A stretch of 18,658 bases of DNA from contig CAIWFP010000376.1 of NCBI GenBank assembly GCA_903911985.1, forward strand, positions 1-18,658, in the 5' to 3' direction. Both the position numbers and the translations under genes were made by a program. This DNA is from an uncultured Sphingomonadales bacterium. GTDB lineage: Bacteria; Pseudomonadota; Alphaproteobacteria; Sphingomonadales; Sphingomonadaceae. Of the stretch, positions 1-6,414 are shown in pieces; position 1 is the stretch's first letter, and every line of letters begins with the position of its first letter. Under the pieces are notes generated by a model, which was not told the DNA's origin, did no database searches, and was given only the letters and a program-made list of their open reading frames with translations.

Positions 1-70
1 CCGCATCATAGAAGTGGCGGGCGCGGGACAGGTCGTTGGTGCCAAGGCAGATATGCGTGTATATGCTCAT
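1..70 (-). CDS. VOC/glyoxalase-fold protein, N-terminus only (cut by window edge)
   Basis: The minus strand from 70 encodes an ATG and 23 residues, MSIYTHICLGTNDLSRARHF and then YDA, before the window ends. The pattern of an early His in a beta strand, then 'G(T)NDL..A..FYDA', is the classic first beta-alpha unit of vicinal-oxygen-chelate (glyoxalase/bleomycin-resistance/dioxygenase) proteins, where the early His is often a metal ligand. The rest of the gene lies outside, so function cannot be narrowed. It is divergent from the PQQ dehydrogenase, with 186 bp between the two starts. No good Shine-Dalgarno is visible before the ATG. The match is short but characteristic. Confidence 0.68.
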   Translation of the reverse strand, partial: MSIYTHICLGTNDLSRARHFYDA

Positions 71-182
71 CCGGCGATGATGGAGGATAGCGCGAAACCT
101 GTATCCCCCCGTTTGGCAGGGCAGCTTCATCGCCTGCGCCAAAACAACCTATCCACCGGCAGATGCCCGGCCGGCGCGCCCA

Positions 183-230
183 GTGAGCATGGCCGGTGAG
201 CATGGCCGGTGAGCATGGTCGGTGAGCATG
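183..230. repeat. 13-bp tandem repeat, about 3.7 copies, upstream of the PQQ dehydrogenase
   Basis: The unit GTGAGCATGGCCG occurs at 183-195 and 196-208, with one change (GTCG ending) at 209-221 and a partial fourth copy at 222-230. It lies in the leader just before the ribosome binding site of the PQQ dehydrogenase. Each copy carries a GTG and an ATG; because 13 is not a multiple of 3, successive copies present them in different frames. It may be a slippage-prone repeat affecting leader length or upstream initiation, or a neutral duplication. Confidence 0.9.
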
Positions 231-243
231 AAGCCGATAAATC

Positions 244-250
244 GGAGGGG
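244..250 (+). promoter_or_regulatory. Ribosome binding site deciding the PQQ dehydrogenase start
   Basis: GGAGGGG at 244-250 stands 6 nt before the ATG at 257. The in-frame GTG at 209 lies inside the 13-bp repeat array and has no comparable site. Starting at 257 also places the protein start directly at a normal signal peptide. Confidence 0.85.
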
Positions 251-256
251 ACGGAA

Positions 257-2497
257 ATGCCGGTGTCGTTTGCGAAGAAGGGCTTGCCAGCGTCCGCTAT
301 CGCGCTGCTGCTGACCACACTGCTGGCCTCGGGCGCAGCGGCGCAGGCGCCCGGGGGGCAAACAGGGGTCGGATCCTTCACGCAGGCGCAGGCCGATCGC
401 GGCAAGACAGTGTTCGATGCCAATTGCGCCGCCTGCCACGATGCCACCCTGCACGGTTCATCGCACGGCCCGGCGCTGACGGGCCCCGCCTTCCTCGACA
501 AATGGCGCGCCCGCAGCAGCGACGACCTGTTTGCCTATATCAAGGCGATGATGCCGCCGGGATCTCCGGGCCTGCTGACCGCGGGCGAAACCTTGTCCGT
601 GATGAGCCATGTGCTGGCCCACAACGGCCATGTGGCGGGTGGGCGACCGCTTGTGGTCGGTGCGCGCCTTGGCCTTGCCCAGCCCACGGCAGGTGCTGTT
701 ACGCCCACGGCAGGTGCTGTTACGCCCACCGCAGGTGTTAGCCATGGCGAATCCGCCCCCGTCATCGGCGCCAGTTCCCATGCCGATTCGCCCGAAAACA
801 ATGCCTTCGCGCAGTTGATGGCGACATTTGCCGTCCACAACCGAAGGGTCGAAACCTTCACCCCGGTGACCGAGGCCATGCTCACCACCCCGCCACCGGG
901 CGACTGGCTGAACTGGCGGCGCACGCGCGATGCCCACGGCGAAAGCCCATTGGCGCAAATCAACACCGGCAATGTCGCGACGCTGAAGCTGGCATGGGTG
1001 ATGGCCCTGCCCGACGGGACCAGCGAGCCGACGCCGATTGTCCATGATGGTGTGATGTATATCCTGGCGCCCGGCGGCAAGGTGGAGGCGCTTGATGCCG
1101 CCACAGGCGATTTCATCTGGAAATACCGCTATGAACGGGCCGATGGCACGCCTGTCGCGCTGGGGCCGGTGCGCAACATGGCGATCTATGGCACCAGCCT
1201 GTTCATCGCCACGCAGGATGCCGCGCTGGTCGCGATCGATGCGCGCAGCGGCGAGGAATTGTGGCGCACCCAGCGCGCCGACACCGCCGAGGGCTTTACC
1301 CAGACCGCCGCGCCCATCGTCGCCAATGGCGTGCTGGTCGGCGGCATCAACGGCTGCGACCGCTTCAAGAAGACGCCGTGCTTTGTCTCGGCATATGATC
1401 CCGCCAGCGGCAAGGAACTATGGCGCATGTCCACGGTGGCGCAACCGGGGCAGCCCGGCGGCGACAGCTGGGCCGGGCTGCCCGGGGAATTCCGCGCCGG
1501 CGGTGATGGTTGGATACCGGGCAGCTATGACGCCGCGCTCGATACCTTTTACATAGGCACCGCGCAGGCCAAGCCGTGGGTCGCCGCCAGTCGCCACATG
1601 TCGCCACACGACGCGGCGCTATACACCAACTCCACGCTGGCGCTCGATCCGCGCACCGGCCGGTTGAAATGGCATTTCCAGCACATGCCGGGCGATACGC
1701 TGGATCTCGACGGCGTTTTCGAGCGTGTGCTTGTCGATATTGACGGGCGGCAAGACCTCCTCACCATTGGCAAGGATGGCCTGCTGTGGAAACTCGACCG
1801 CAAGACCGGAGCCTATATCGATGTGGCGCAAACGGTCTATCAGGATGTGTGGGCCAAGGTCGATCGCCAGACCGGGCAGCTCACCTACCGCCCCGATATC
1901 GTCGCCGCCAAGGTCGGGGATACGGTCCGCACCTGTCCGACGACCTTTGGCGGGCATGACTGGCCAGCCAGCGCCTATGATTCGCGCCACGGTGCGCTCG
2001 TTGTGCCGCTGCTGCAGATGTGCGGCGGCATGAAGGGCACCGAAGTCGAGTTCAAGATCGGCGGCGGCGGGCTTGGCGGCGCGAATGCGATTGAGCCGGG
2101 AGGCAAAATCGAAATGCCCGGCAGCAATGGCAATTTCGGCAAACTGGCCGCCTACGATGTGCGCAGCCTGGCCCAGACATGGGATTACCAGCAGCGCACC
2201 CCCTTTACCACCGCGGCGCTGACCACCGCTGGCGGGCTGGTGTTCATCGGCGATGCCGATCGCCAATTCCGCGCTCTGGACAGCGCCACCGGCAAAGTTC
2301 TGTGGCGCGCCCGGCTTGGCGCGCCGGGCCACGGCTTTCCGATCAGCTATGCGGCGGCCGGGCGTCAGTTTATCGCCGTGCCCGCTGGCCCGCTGGGCGC
2401 ATGGGCCGTGGTAACCGGGCAGATCGGCAACATTTATGTCCCCCCCACCGGCAACGCGATCTATGTGTTCGCACTTGATCCGCCCACCAAGCCCTAG
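257..2497 (+). CDS. Quinohemoprotein: PQQ-dependent dehydrogenase with N-terminal cytochrome c domain
   Basis: The 746-aa exported protein (start ATG 257, strong RBS) probably oxidises an alcohol in the periplasm, passing electrons from PQQ to its own heme c. Residues 1-30 form a signal peptide ending near ASGAAAQA. A class I cytochrome c domain follows, with C57-A-A-C60-H61 (bases 425-439) and a likely distal Met in MMPPGSPG. A linker near residues 143-161 contains a TAGAVTP repeat. The rest is a PQQ beta-propeller: the entry strand (DWLNWRRTRDAHGESPLAQI), repeated 'ALDAATGDFIWKY'-type blades, NGCDRFKKTPC, GGHDWPASAYD, and a C-terminal TTAGGLVFIGDADRQFRALD blade. Most quinohemoprotein alcohol dehydrogenases carry the cytochrome at the C-terminus; an N-terminal heme domain recalls polyvinyl-alcohol dehydrogenases of sphingomonads, but the substrate is unknown. 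The gene stands alone, convergent with a TetR gene 6 bp away. Confidence 0.9.
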   Translation: MPVSFAKKGLPASAIALLLTTLLASGAAAQAPGGQTGVGSFTQAQADRGKTVFDANCAACHDATLHGSSHGPALTGPAFLDKWRARSSDDLFAYIKAMMPPGSPGLLTAGETLSVMSHVLAHNGHVAGGRPLVVGARLGLAQPTAGAVTPTAGAVTPTAGVSHGESAPVIGASSHADSPENNAFAQLMATFAVHNRRVETFTPVTEAMLTTPPPGDWLNWRRTRDAHGESPLAQINTGNVATLKLAWVMALPDGTSEPTPIVHDGVMYILAPGGKVEALDAATGDFIWKYRYERADGTPVALGPVRNMAIYGTSLFIATQDAALVAIDARSGEELWRTQRADTAEGFTQTAAPIVANGVLVGGINGCDRFKKTPCFVSAYDPASGKELWRMSTVAQPGQPGGDSWAGLPGEFRAGGDGWIPGSYDAALDTFYIGTAQAKPWVAASRHMSPHDAALYTNSTLALDPRTGRLKWHFQHMPGDTLDLDGVFERVLVDIDGRQDLLTIGKDGLLWKLDRKTGAYIDVAQTVYQDVWAKVDRQTGQLTYRPDIVAAKVGDTVRTCPTTFGGHDWPASAYDSRHGALVVPLLQMCGGMKGTEVEFKIGGGGLGGANAIEPGGKIEMPGSNGNFGKLAAYDVRSLAQTWDYQQRTPFTTAALTTAGGLVFIGDADRQFRALDSATGKVLWRARLGAPGHGFPISYAAAGRQFIAVPAGPLGAWAVVTGQIGNIYVPPTGNAIYVFALDPPTKP
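683..739 (+). repeat. 21-bp in-frame tandem repeat encoding TAGAVTP in the interdomain linker
   Basis: Two identical 21-bp units (683-703 and 704-724) are followed by a partial, slightly diverged third copy (725-739). They are in frame and encode Pro-Thr-Ala-Gly-Ala-Val-Thr type heptads between the cytochrome c and PQQ domains. Linker length could therefore change by seven residues without breaking the frame. Confidence 0.92.
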
Positions 2498-2503
2498 GGG
2501 CGC

Positions 2504-3154
2504 TCAGGCCCCGGCCAAACCCGCCTCGCTATCGCGCAGGATCCGTTCCAGCGTCGGACGATAATCGCCCAGCACAGCGGGCAGGGGAATAATGTCGCCA
2601 TTTTCATCGACCCCCGCATTAGCGAGGATCTTGCGGCGCACCAGCATCACCGCGGCGCCGATCACCGCCTGATTGACCTCGACATAGATATCGAGCGCCT
2701 GCTCGCGCTCAAGGCCGCGCTTGTTCAGCATCGCGACGATGTTCGCGGCATAGGCCACTTCGCGGTCGGACTTTTCGGCGCCGATGAGATTGCTGATCAA
2801 TTCAGGCTTCGAATTGAACATGGCGAAACACAGCGCCGCGTGGCCGCGCAACACCTCCTGCCAGGTTCCGCCAAAATCGTCGGCCATCGCTCGCGATGCC
2901 ATCCGTTCACTAACCAATTCCAGAAGATGATCGCGGCCGCGCACATAACCATAGAGGGTGGCGACGCCAGTGTTCAGTTGTTGCGCCACCAAACACATTT
3001 CCAGATGCTCAATACCCACGGCGCAGGCGGCATCGACAATCGCATCAAGGGTGAGGCGGCGCGGCCTGCCCACGGCACGCTTGCTCGACTGGGCATGCTC
3101 GTCCGTGCCGGGATGATCGGATTGCATCCGAACGGGTTCGCTGCTGGCGATCAT
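2504..3154 (-). CDS. TetR family transcriptional regulator
   Basis: This 216-aa protein has a basic N-terminal tail (KRAVGRPRRLT) and a TetR helix-turn-helix at about residues 35-80: 'LDAIVDAACAVG', then 'VAQQLNTGVATLYGYVRGRD' as the recognition part, with the usual 'LYxYVxxxDxLLEL' end. The C-terminal part is helical with a variable ligand pocket. I chose the ATG at 3154 because AAGGA lies 7 nt upstream; a GTG at 3178 would add 8 residues without a better site. It is convergent with the PQQ dehydrogenase (6 bp gap) and divergent from the small exported protein at 3372, with an inverted repeat between them. TetR proteins are usually ligand-released repressors. Its target here could be itself, the divergent gene or the PQQ gene; this is inference. 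Confidence 0.9.
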   Translation of the reverse strand: MIASSEPVRMQSDHPGTDEHAQSSKRAVGRPRRLTLDAIVDAACAVGIEHLEMCLVAQQLNTGVATLYGYVRGRDHLLELVSERMASRAMADDFGGTWQEVLRGHAALCFAMFNSKPELISNLIGAEKSDREVAYAANIVAMLNKRGLEREQALDIYVEVNQAVIGAAVMLVRRKILANAGVDENGDIIPLPAVLGDYRPTLERILRDSEAGLAGA

Positions 3155-3223
3155 CCGCTGTTCCTTTCCATCGACCACCCGATTACGCCCTTCCCGACGC
3201 TTGGCGTCAGATTGGACCAGCGG

Positions 3224-3258
3224 GACCGGTCACGCAAGCTCCAGTGACGGTTGGTCAC
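3224..3258. promoter_or_regulatory. Candidate TetR operator region in the divergent intergenic space
   Basis: Between the TetR gene and the small exported protein (3155-3371) are a perfect 8-bp palindrome GACCGGTC (3224-3231) and an inverted repeat GTGAC-N5-GTCAC (3244-3258). The shared GTCAC half-site at 3229-3233 and 3254-3258 is suggestive. TetR proteins bind such short dyads near their own promoter. No convincing -35/-10 boxes could be assigned. Confidence 0.35.
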
Positions 3259-3371
3259 ACCATCTGCAAGATAATTTCCGAATCACTATCGACAATCCGT
3301 TTAACTGGCATTATCCGACGCCCATGGCGGGCCATCCCGTCACCCACCGTATCGAAACATTGGGGACAGAC

Positions 3372-3659
3372 ATGAAAATTTATTCCGTGCTCGCGTTGGC
3401 TCTTGGCCTTGTTGCAATTCCCGCCGTCGCCCAGACGGCCGCACCGGCACCTGCCGCCGCAACCGCGCCCGCAATCAAGGCGGGTGTGCTGGTGTGGTCG
3501 GCCGAGGGCCACCGCGTCGGCCGCATTGACAGCGTCCGTGGTGACGTGGTTGCCGTGATCAACGACATGCGGATGGTCTATATTCCCGTCGCCACGCTCA
3601 GCACCGGCGCTCGCGGTCTGGTCAGCTCGCTGACCCTCAAGGACCTCGATCACCTCTGA
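3372..3659 (+). CDS. Small exported protein of unknown function
   Basis: A 95-aa protein starts at ATG 3372, preceded by GGGGACAGAC; the open frame extends upstream to 3201 but has no better start. Residues 1-21 (MKIYSVLALALGLVAIPAVA and Q) are a clear signal peptide. An Ala/Pro-rich stretch (TAAPAPAAATAPA) follows. The mature part, about residues 37-95, is short beta-strand-like: 'VLVWSAEGHRVGRIDSVRGD', then 'VVAVINDMRMVYIPVATLS'. The 'G..VG.I.SV.GD.V.V' rhythm resembles PRC-barrel-type domains, but I do not recognise the family with certainty. It probably acts in the periplasm. A very strong terminator follows 42 bp after the stop, so it is likely a single-gene transcript. Confidence 0.8.
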   Translation: MKIYSVLALALGLVAIPAVAQTAAPAPAAATAPAIKAGVLVWSAEGHRVGRIDSVRGDVVAVINDMRMVYIPVATLSTGARGLVSSLTLKDLDHL

Positions 3660-3700
3660 GCGCCTGCCCTCGGGCAGCAGCGCGGCAGGTGATGCCATGC

Positions 3701-3735
3701 AAGGCGCCGTCGGAAGATTTCCGACGGCGCCTTTT
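3701..3735 (+). terminator. Strong intrinsic terminator after the small exported protein
   Basis: Perfect 15-bp arms, AAGGCGCCGTCGGAA (3701-3715) and its exact complement (3719-3733), are separated by a 3-nt loop and followed by a short T run. This is a textbook rho-independent terminator for the gene ending at 3659; its symmetry could also stop transcription arriving from the right. Confidence 0.92.
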
Positions 3736-3739
3736 CGCG

Positions 3740-3846
3740 TTATACCAAGGTTCGACGAGCGTGACTCATCGAACCTTGGTTAAGCCTGTGTGGCGCCTGA
3801 ACATTTTCAAGGCGTGATGCGTTAGCATCTTAGCGCCTTGGTATTA
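3740..3846. repeat. 107-bp nested inverted-repeat element with TATACCAAGG-type ends
   Basis: The outer ends TTATACCAAGG (3740-3750) and CCTTGGTATTA (3836-3846) are inverted copies with one mismatch. Inside, ACCAAGGTTCGA (3744-3755) pairs perfectly with 3769-3780 across a 13-nt loop, and CAAGGCG (3808-3814) pairs with CGCCTTG (3834-3840), with a further GATGC/GCATC pairing inside. There is no ORF. The structure looks like a small non-coding palindromic repeat of a REP/MITE-like type. Whether it is multicopy cannot be known from one window. Confidence 0.75.
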
Positions 3847-3895
3847 GAGCATCGCGCAAAATGGTGGGCACCGGTTTTTTGCAAAAAATGATGCG
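3847..3895. repeat. Imperfect palindrome resembling the common alphaproteobacterial 'AGAGCAT' intergenic repeat
   Basis: Directly abutting the previous element, GCATC (3849-3853) pairs with GATGC (3890-3894) and GCAAAA pairs with TTTTTTGC around a TGGTGGGCACCGG core. From memory this resembles widespread alphaproteobacterial intergenic palindromes of the form AGAGCATG..GGAAAA....ACCGGTTTTCC..CATGC. It may act as a repeat element or RNA hairpin at the ends of transcripts. The family link rests on recall and was not searched. Confidence 0.6.
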
Positions 3896-3921
3896 TCTTT
3901 GGAAAGTTGAAGCGCCCGACT

Positions 3922-3941
3922 CCGCATCTGATTTAATGCGG
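3922..3941 (-). terminator. Possible hairpin terminator of the 8645-3965 operon
   Basis: CCGCAT (3922-3927) and ATGCGG (3936-3941) form a perfect 6-bp stem with an 8-nt loop, 23 bp beyond the stop codon of the minus-strand monooxygenase gene. There is no clear U tract in that direction, so it may be a weak terminator or an mRNA-end stabiliser. Confidence 0.4.
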
Positions 3942-3964
3942 CGCGCCCCGGCGGTAGCCGCAGG

Positions 3965-5143
3965 TCACGCGTTCAACATTTCTCCGGCGATCTGCGCGAG
4001 AATGGCCGCGGGATCATTGCCGGCATGGGCGCGCGCCGCGCTCAGGTCGAGCCACAGTTGCGTCAACGGCCCGTCGCGCTGAATGCCACGCCCGCCGAGC
4101 AGCAGCTGCATCTCGTCCACAAGCAGCACGATGCGGCGCAAGTTCCCGGTCAGCTCGGCGCGATAGAGCAGTGCCTCGTCCAGCGGCAGTTCACGGTCCT
4201 GCGTGACATGCTCGGCCAGCCTTGCGAAATTGTCGCGCAATTGCCGCTCGACGGTGTCGATCTCGACACGCGCACGACCGATGACCGAGAGAAACCGGGG
4301 GTTATCGCGCGACGCGCCCGCCCCAAACGCCCCCTGCCGCTCACGCGTGACGGCGGTGAAGGTGGCCAGCGCCCCGCGCCCCGCGCCAACCGCGAGATTG
4401 GAAATCGACGAGCCGAATACATAAAGCCAGGGCAGCCGGTAGAGCGGTGACAGGCCCGACGAGGCCGCGAGGGGCAACAACCCGCTATCGGGCACATAGC
4501 TACGGTAGGCGGGCACGAAAGCATCGTCGATGACCAGATCATTGCTACCGGTGGCCCGCAGGCCGAATGTGTCCCACACCCTGTCGATCCGGTAATCGCT
4601 CATCGGAATCAGAAACAGGCGCATCTGGGGCGCGGGGCGGGCTTCGTCTGGTGGCACCATGCCCCCCACCACCGCCCATTTGGCGTGGCTGCTGCCGCTG
4701 GAAAAGGTGAAACGGCCGCTGATGCGATAGCCGCCATCGACCGGCGTGACCTGCCCGACGGGCGCGAAGGACGATGAAATCAGCGCATCGGGGTCCTCGC
4801 TCCACACATCGGACTGGGCCAGCGCATCCATCCGCCCAAGCATGAAGGATTGCACGGAAAGCACGCCGAACACCCATGCGGTGGACAGGCAGTGTTCGGC
4901 AAAAACATTCTGCAGGTCGAAGACATGGCGCGGATCGAGTTCGAGCCCGCCCCACCGCTTGGGTTGAAAGGCGCGCAGCAGGCCCGCCGCCTGCATCTGC
5001 GCGATCAGTTCGGGAAGCACATCGGCCTTGCGGTTCGCTTCATCACGCGTGGCGATCACCTGCGGCACCAGCGCGCGGGCAGCGTCCAGCAATTTCTGCG
5101 GATCGTTGTCTTGTGATGCCGCGTGGGCGGTGGAGCCTGCCAT
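3965..5143 (-). CDS. Acyl-CoA-dehydrogenase-fold flavin monooxygenase, oxygenase component (HpaH-C2/HsaA-like)
   Basis: The 392-aa protein has the acyl-CoA dehydrogenase fold of group D two-component flavin monooxygenases. It begins at ATG 5143 behind AGGATAGG; the open frame continues upstream without a better start. An N-terminal helical part (LPELIAQMQAAGLLRAFQPK, residues 43-62, then RWGGLELDP) precedes a helix with 'STAWVFGVLSVQSFMLG' (87-103). A beta domain follows with GGYRISGRFTFSSGSSHAKW (137-156) and DTFGLRATGSNDLVIDDAFV (191-210). The C-terminal helical end, 'RDGPLTQLWLDLSAARAHAG', matches oxygenase members rather than true dehydrogenases, which keep a catalytic Glu. Family members hydroxylate phenols or steroid-derived rings, or oxidise sulfur compounds, using reduced flavin from a separate reductase; none is encoded here. 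It is the last gene of its operon. Confidence 0.82.
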   Translation of the reverse strand: MAGSTAHAASQDNDPQKLLDAARALVPQVIATRDEANRKADVLPELIAQMQAAGLLRAFQPKRWGGLELDPRHVFDLQNVFAEHCLSTAWVFGVLSVQSFMLGRMDALAQSDVWSEDPDALISSSFAPVGQVTPVDGGYRISGRFTFSSGSSHAKWAVVGGMVPPDEARPAPQMRLFLIPMSDYRIDRVWDTFGLRATGSNDLVIDDAFVPAYRSYVPDSGLLPLAASSGLSPLYRLPWLYVFGSSISNLAVGAGRGALATFTAVTRERQGAFGAGASRDNPRFLSVIGRARVEIDTVERQLRDNFARLAEHVTQDRELPLDEALLYRAELTGNLRRIVLLVDEMQLLLGGRGIQRDGPLTQLWLDLSAARAHAGNDPAAILAQIAGEMLNA

Positions 5144-5262
5144 CTGCCTATCCTCATGTTTGTTGCGCGATAGCGTGGACCGCAGCGACGGGAGCCGTGC
5201 CTTTCGAACGATAGGACATGGCCCTGCCACCGCAAGGACAGGTGGGGGCCAGCCGCTGCGCG

Positions 5263-6381
5263 CTAAGGGTTCAAGGGCGGCAGCAAGCCTTCGCCCTGCC
5301 AGCGCCGGAACCAGGCGCCTATCCGCTCGGGCGTGTCCTCGCAATCGGCAAAGCCCGCCTTGCGCAACTTGATCGTGCTCAGCAGGCTGGTGCGCCCCGA
5401 TGGCAGCGCGAAATCAAGCAGAGCGAAGGATTCGCCCAAAAACGCGTTCAGGTCAGCGGGTGCGCGCAGGCCGTACCGCGCCACGGCATCCGCCCACGCC
5501 GGCGCCAGTCTGCCCGCCAGCGCGACGCAGGACTGCCCCGGCCGATCCTCGCCCATGGTGGCACCGCAAGCCTCGGCAATCACCGGCCACAGCGAACGCC
5601 ACTGGGTGACATCACCGTTGGAGATGTTGAAGATCTGCCCCCGCGCAGAGGGCGCATCCGCCGCCCAGACGAAGGCCCGCGCGATGAGGTCCGCGTCGAC
5701 AACCTGAAACAGCCCCTCATCGGGACCGGCAAGAAAATTGAACTTCCGCCCGGCGATCCGCGCCAGCGAGGCGATCACGCCCAGCGCCAGAAAATTGCTG
5801 AGATTGGTCCCGATGCCGCCACCCAGTATGATCGGCGCGCGAAACACCGTCCACGACCAGTTCTGGCCCTGCGACCGGGCCACGAGTTCATCCTCATGGG
5901 CGAAATAGAAATTCTCGTGCGCCACGCGCGGCTCGTCCTCGCGGTGCGGCACGGTCAGGCGATGGTGCGGCAGGTGCACGCCATAGGCCTTGCTGCCATG
6001 GATGATCGAGATGTGGCGAAAATCGGGAGACGCGGCCAGCACGGCGTCGAGCAGATTGGCCAACATCGCGCGGTTGCGATCAACCTGCCGCGGATCGGTC
6101 CACTTTTCGACCAGCGATCCCGGCACTTCGTTGATGGCGCAAAACGCGATTTCGTCGACAGGGCCGGTTGCCCGCACCAATGCGCGGCAGGACGCCGGGT
6201 CGAGCAGGTCGGCGGCATGATGCACTGGCCCCTGTACGGGCCCCTGTACGGGCCCCTGTATTGGCAAGGCGGGTGGGCGGCGTGATGTGGAGTGGACCTC
6301 CCATCCCGCCGCCGCAAAACCCGCAACGGCGCTGACGCCGGTCACCCCGGTGCCCCCGGCCACCAGAACTCCTCGTGTCAT
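5263..6381 (-). CDS. Extended SDR of the PRISE type (progesterone 5-beta-reductase/iridoid-synthase-like enone reductase)
   Basis: This 372-aa protein starts at ATG 6381; no strong RBS is visible. It opens with a Rossmann turn GGTGVTGVS (9-17) and a TSRR motif (32-35) suggesting NADPH preference. Two further signatures point to the PRISE group: GSKAYGVHL (129-137), equivalent to GxKHYxGP with its catalytic Lys, and NFYFAHED (157-164), equivalent to NFYYxxED. Known members reduce the C=C bond of 1,4-enones with NADPH. The second Tyr of NFYY is Phe here, so if that residue is the catalytic Tyr, activity may differ. Residues 41-55 contain a GPVQ tandem repeat between strand 2 and the next helix. 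It lies between a beta-hydroxyacid dehydrogenase and a flavin monooxygenase on the same strand. A plain NAD-dependent epimerase-like oxidoreductase is the alternative. Confidence 0.78.
   Translation of the reverse strand: MTRGVLVAGGTGVTGVSAVAGFAAAGWEVHSTSRRPPALPIQGPVQGPVQGPVHHAADLLDPASCRALVRATGPVDEIAFCAINEVPGSLVEKWTDPRQVDRNRAMLANLLDAVLAASPDFRHISIIHGSKAYGVHLPHHRLTVPHREDEPRVAHENFYFAHEDELVARSQGQNWSWTVFRAPIILGGGIGTNLSNFLALGVIASLARIAGRKFNFLAGPDEGLFQVVDADLIARAFVWAADAPSARGQIFNISNGDVTQWRSLWPVIAEACGATMGEDRPGQSCVALAGRLAPAWADAVARYGLRAPADLNAFLGESFALLDFALPSGRTSLLSTIKLRKAGFADCEDTPERIGAWFRRWQGEGLLPPLNP
6227..6262 (-). repeat. 12-bp in-frame tandem repeat (GPVQ x3) in the PRISE-type gene
   Basis: On the plus strand, GGCCCCTGTACG occurs at 6227-6238 and 6239-6250, with a diverged third copy at 6251-6262. 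In the minus-strand gene it reads Gln-Gly-Pro-Val repeats near residues 41-54, just after the cofactor-specificity loop. The insertion keeps the frame. Confidence 0.92.
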
Positions 6382-6414
6382 GCGCGGGGTACGCCTGCGT
6401 CAACGGCGGCTGCG

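Noticed and set aside
183..230. CRISPR-like or iteron array
   Set aside because: Units are directly adjacent with no spacers, only 13 bp, fewer than four copies, and no replication or cas gene is nearby.
209..256. GTG at 209 as start of the PQQ dehydrogenase
   Set aside because: It falls in the 13-bp repeat array and puts 16 charged residues before the signal peptide; ATG 257 has a strong RBS.
3736..3895. Insertion sequence remnant
   Set aside because: No transposase fragment and no clear target-site duplication; a small palindromic repeat fits better.
3861..4082. 73-codon plus-strand frame in the repeat region
   Set aside because: Built from the palindromic repeat and the antisense of the monooxygenase gene; no RBS or motif.
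3965..5143. True acyl-CoA dehydrogenase of beta-oxidation
   Set aside because: The C-terminal motif and helix patterns fit the oxygenase branch, and no acyl-CoA ligase, hydratase or thiolase accompanies it.
5218..6285. Long plus-strand open frame (355 codons) opposite the PRISE-type gene
   Set aside because: Arg/Gln-rich low-information translation typical of the antisense of GC-rich coding DNA; the minus strand has a clear family match over the same bases.
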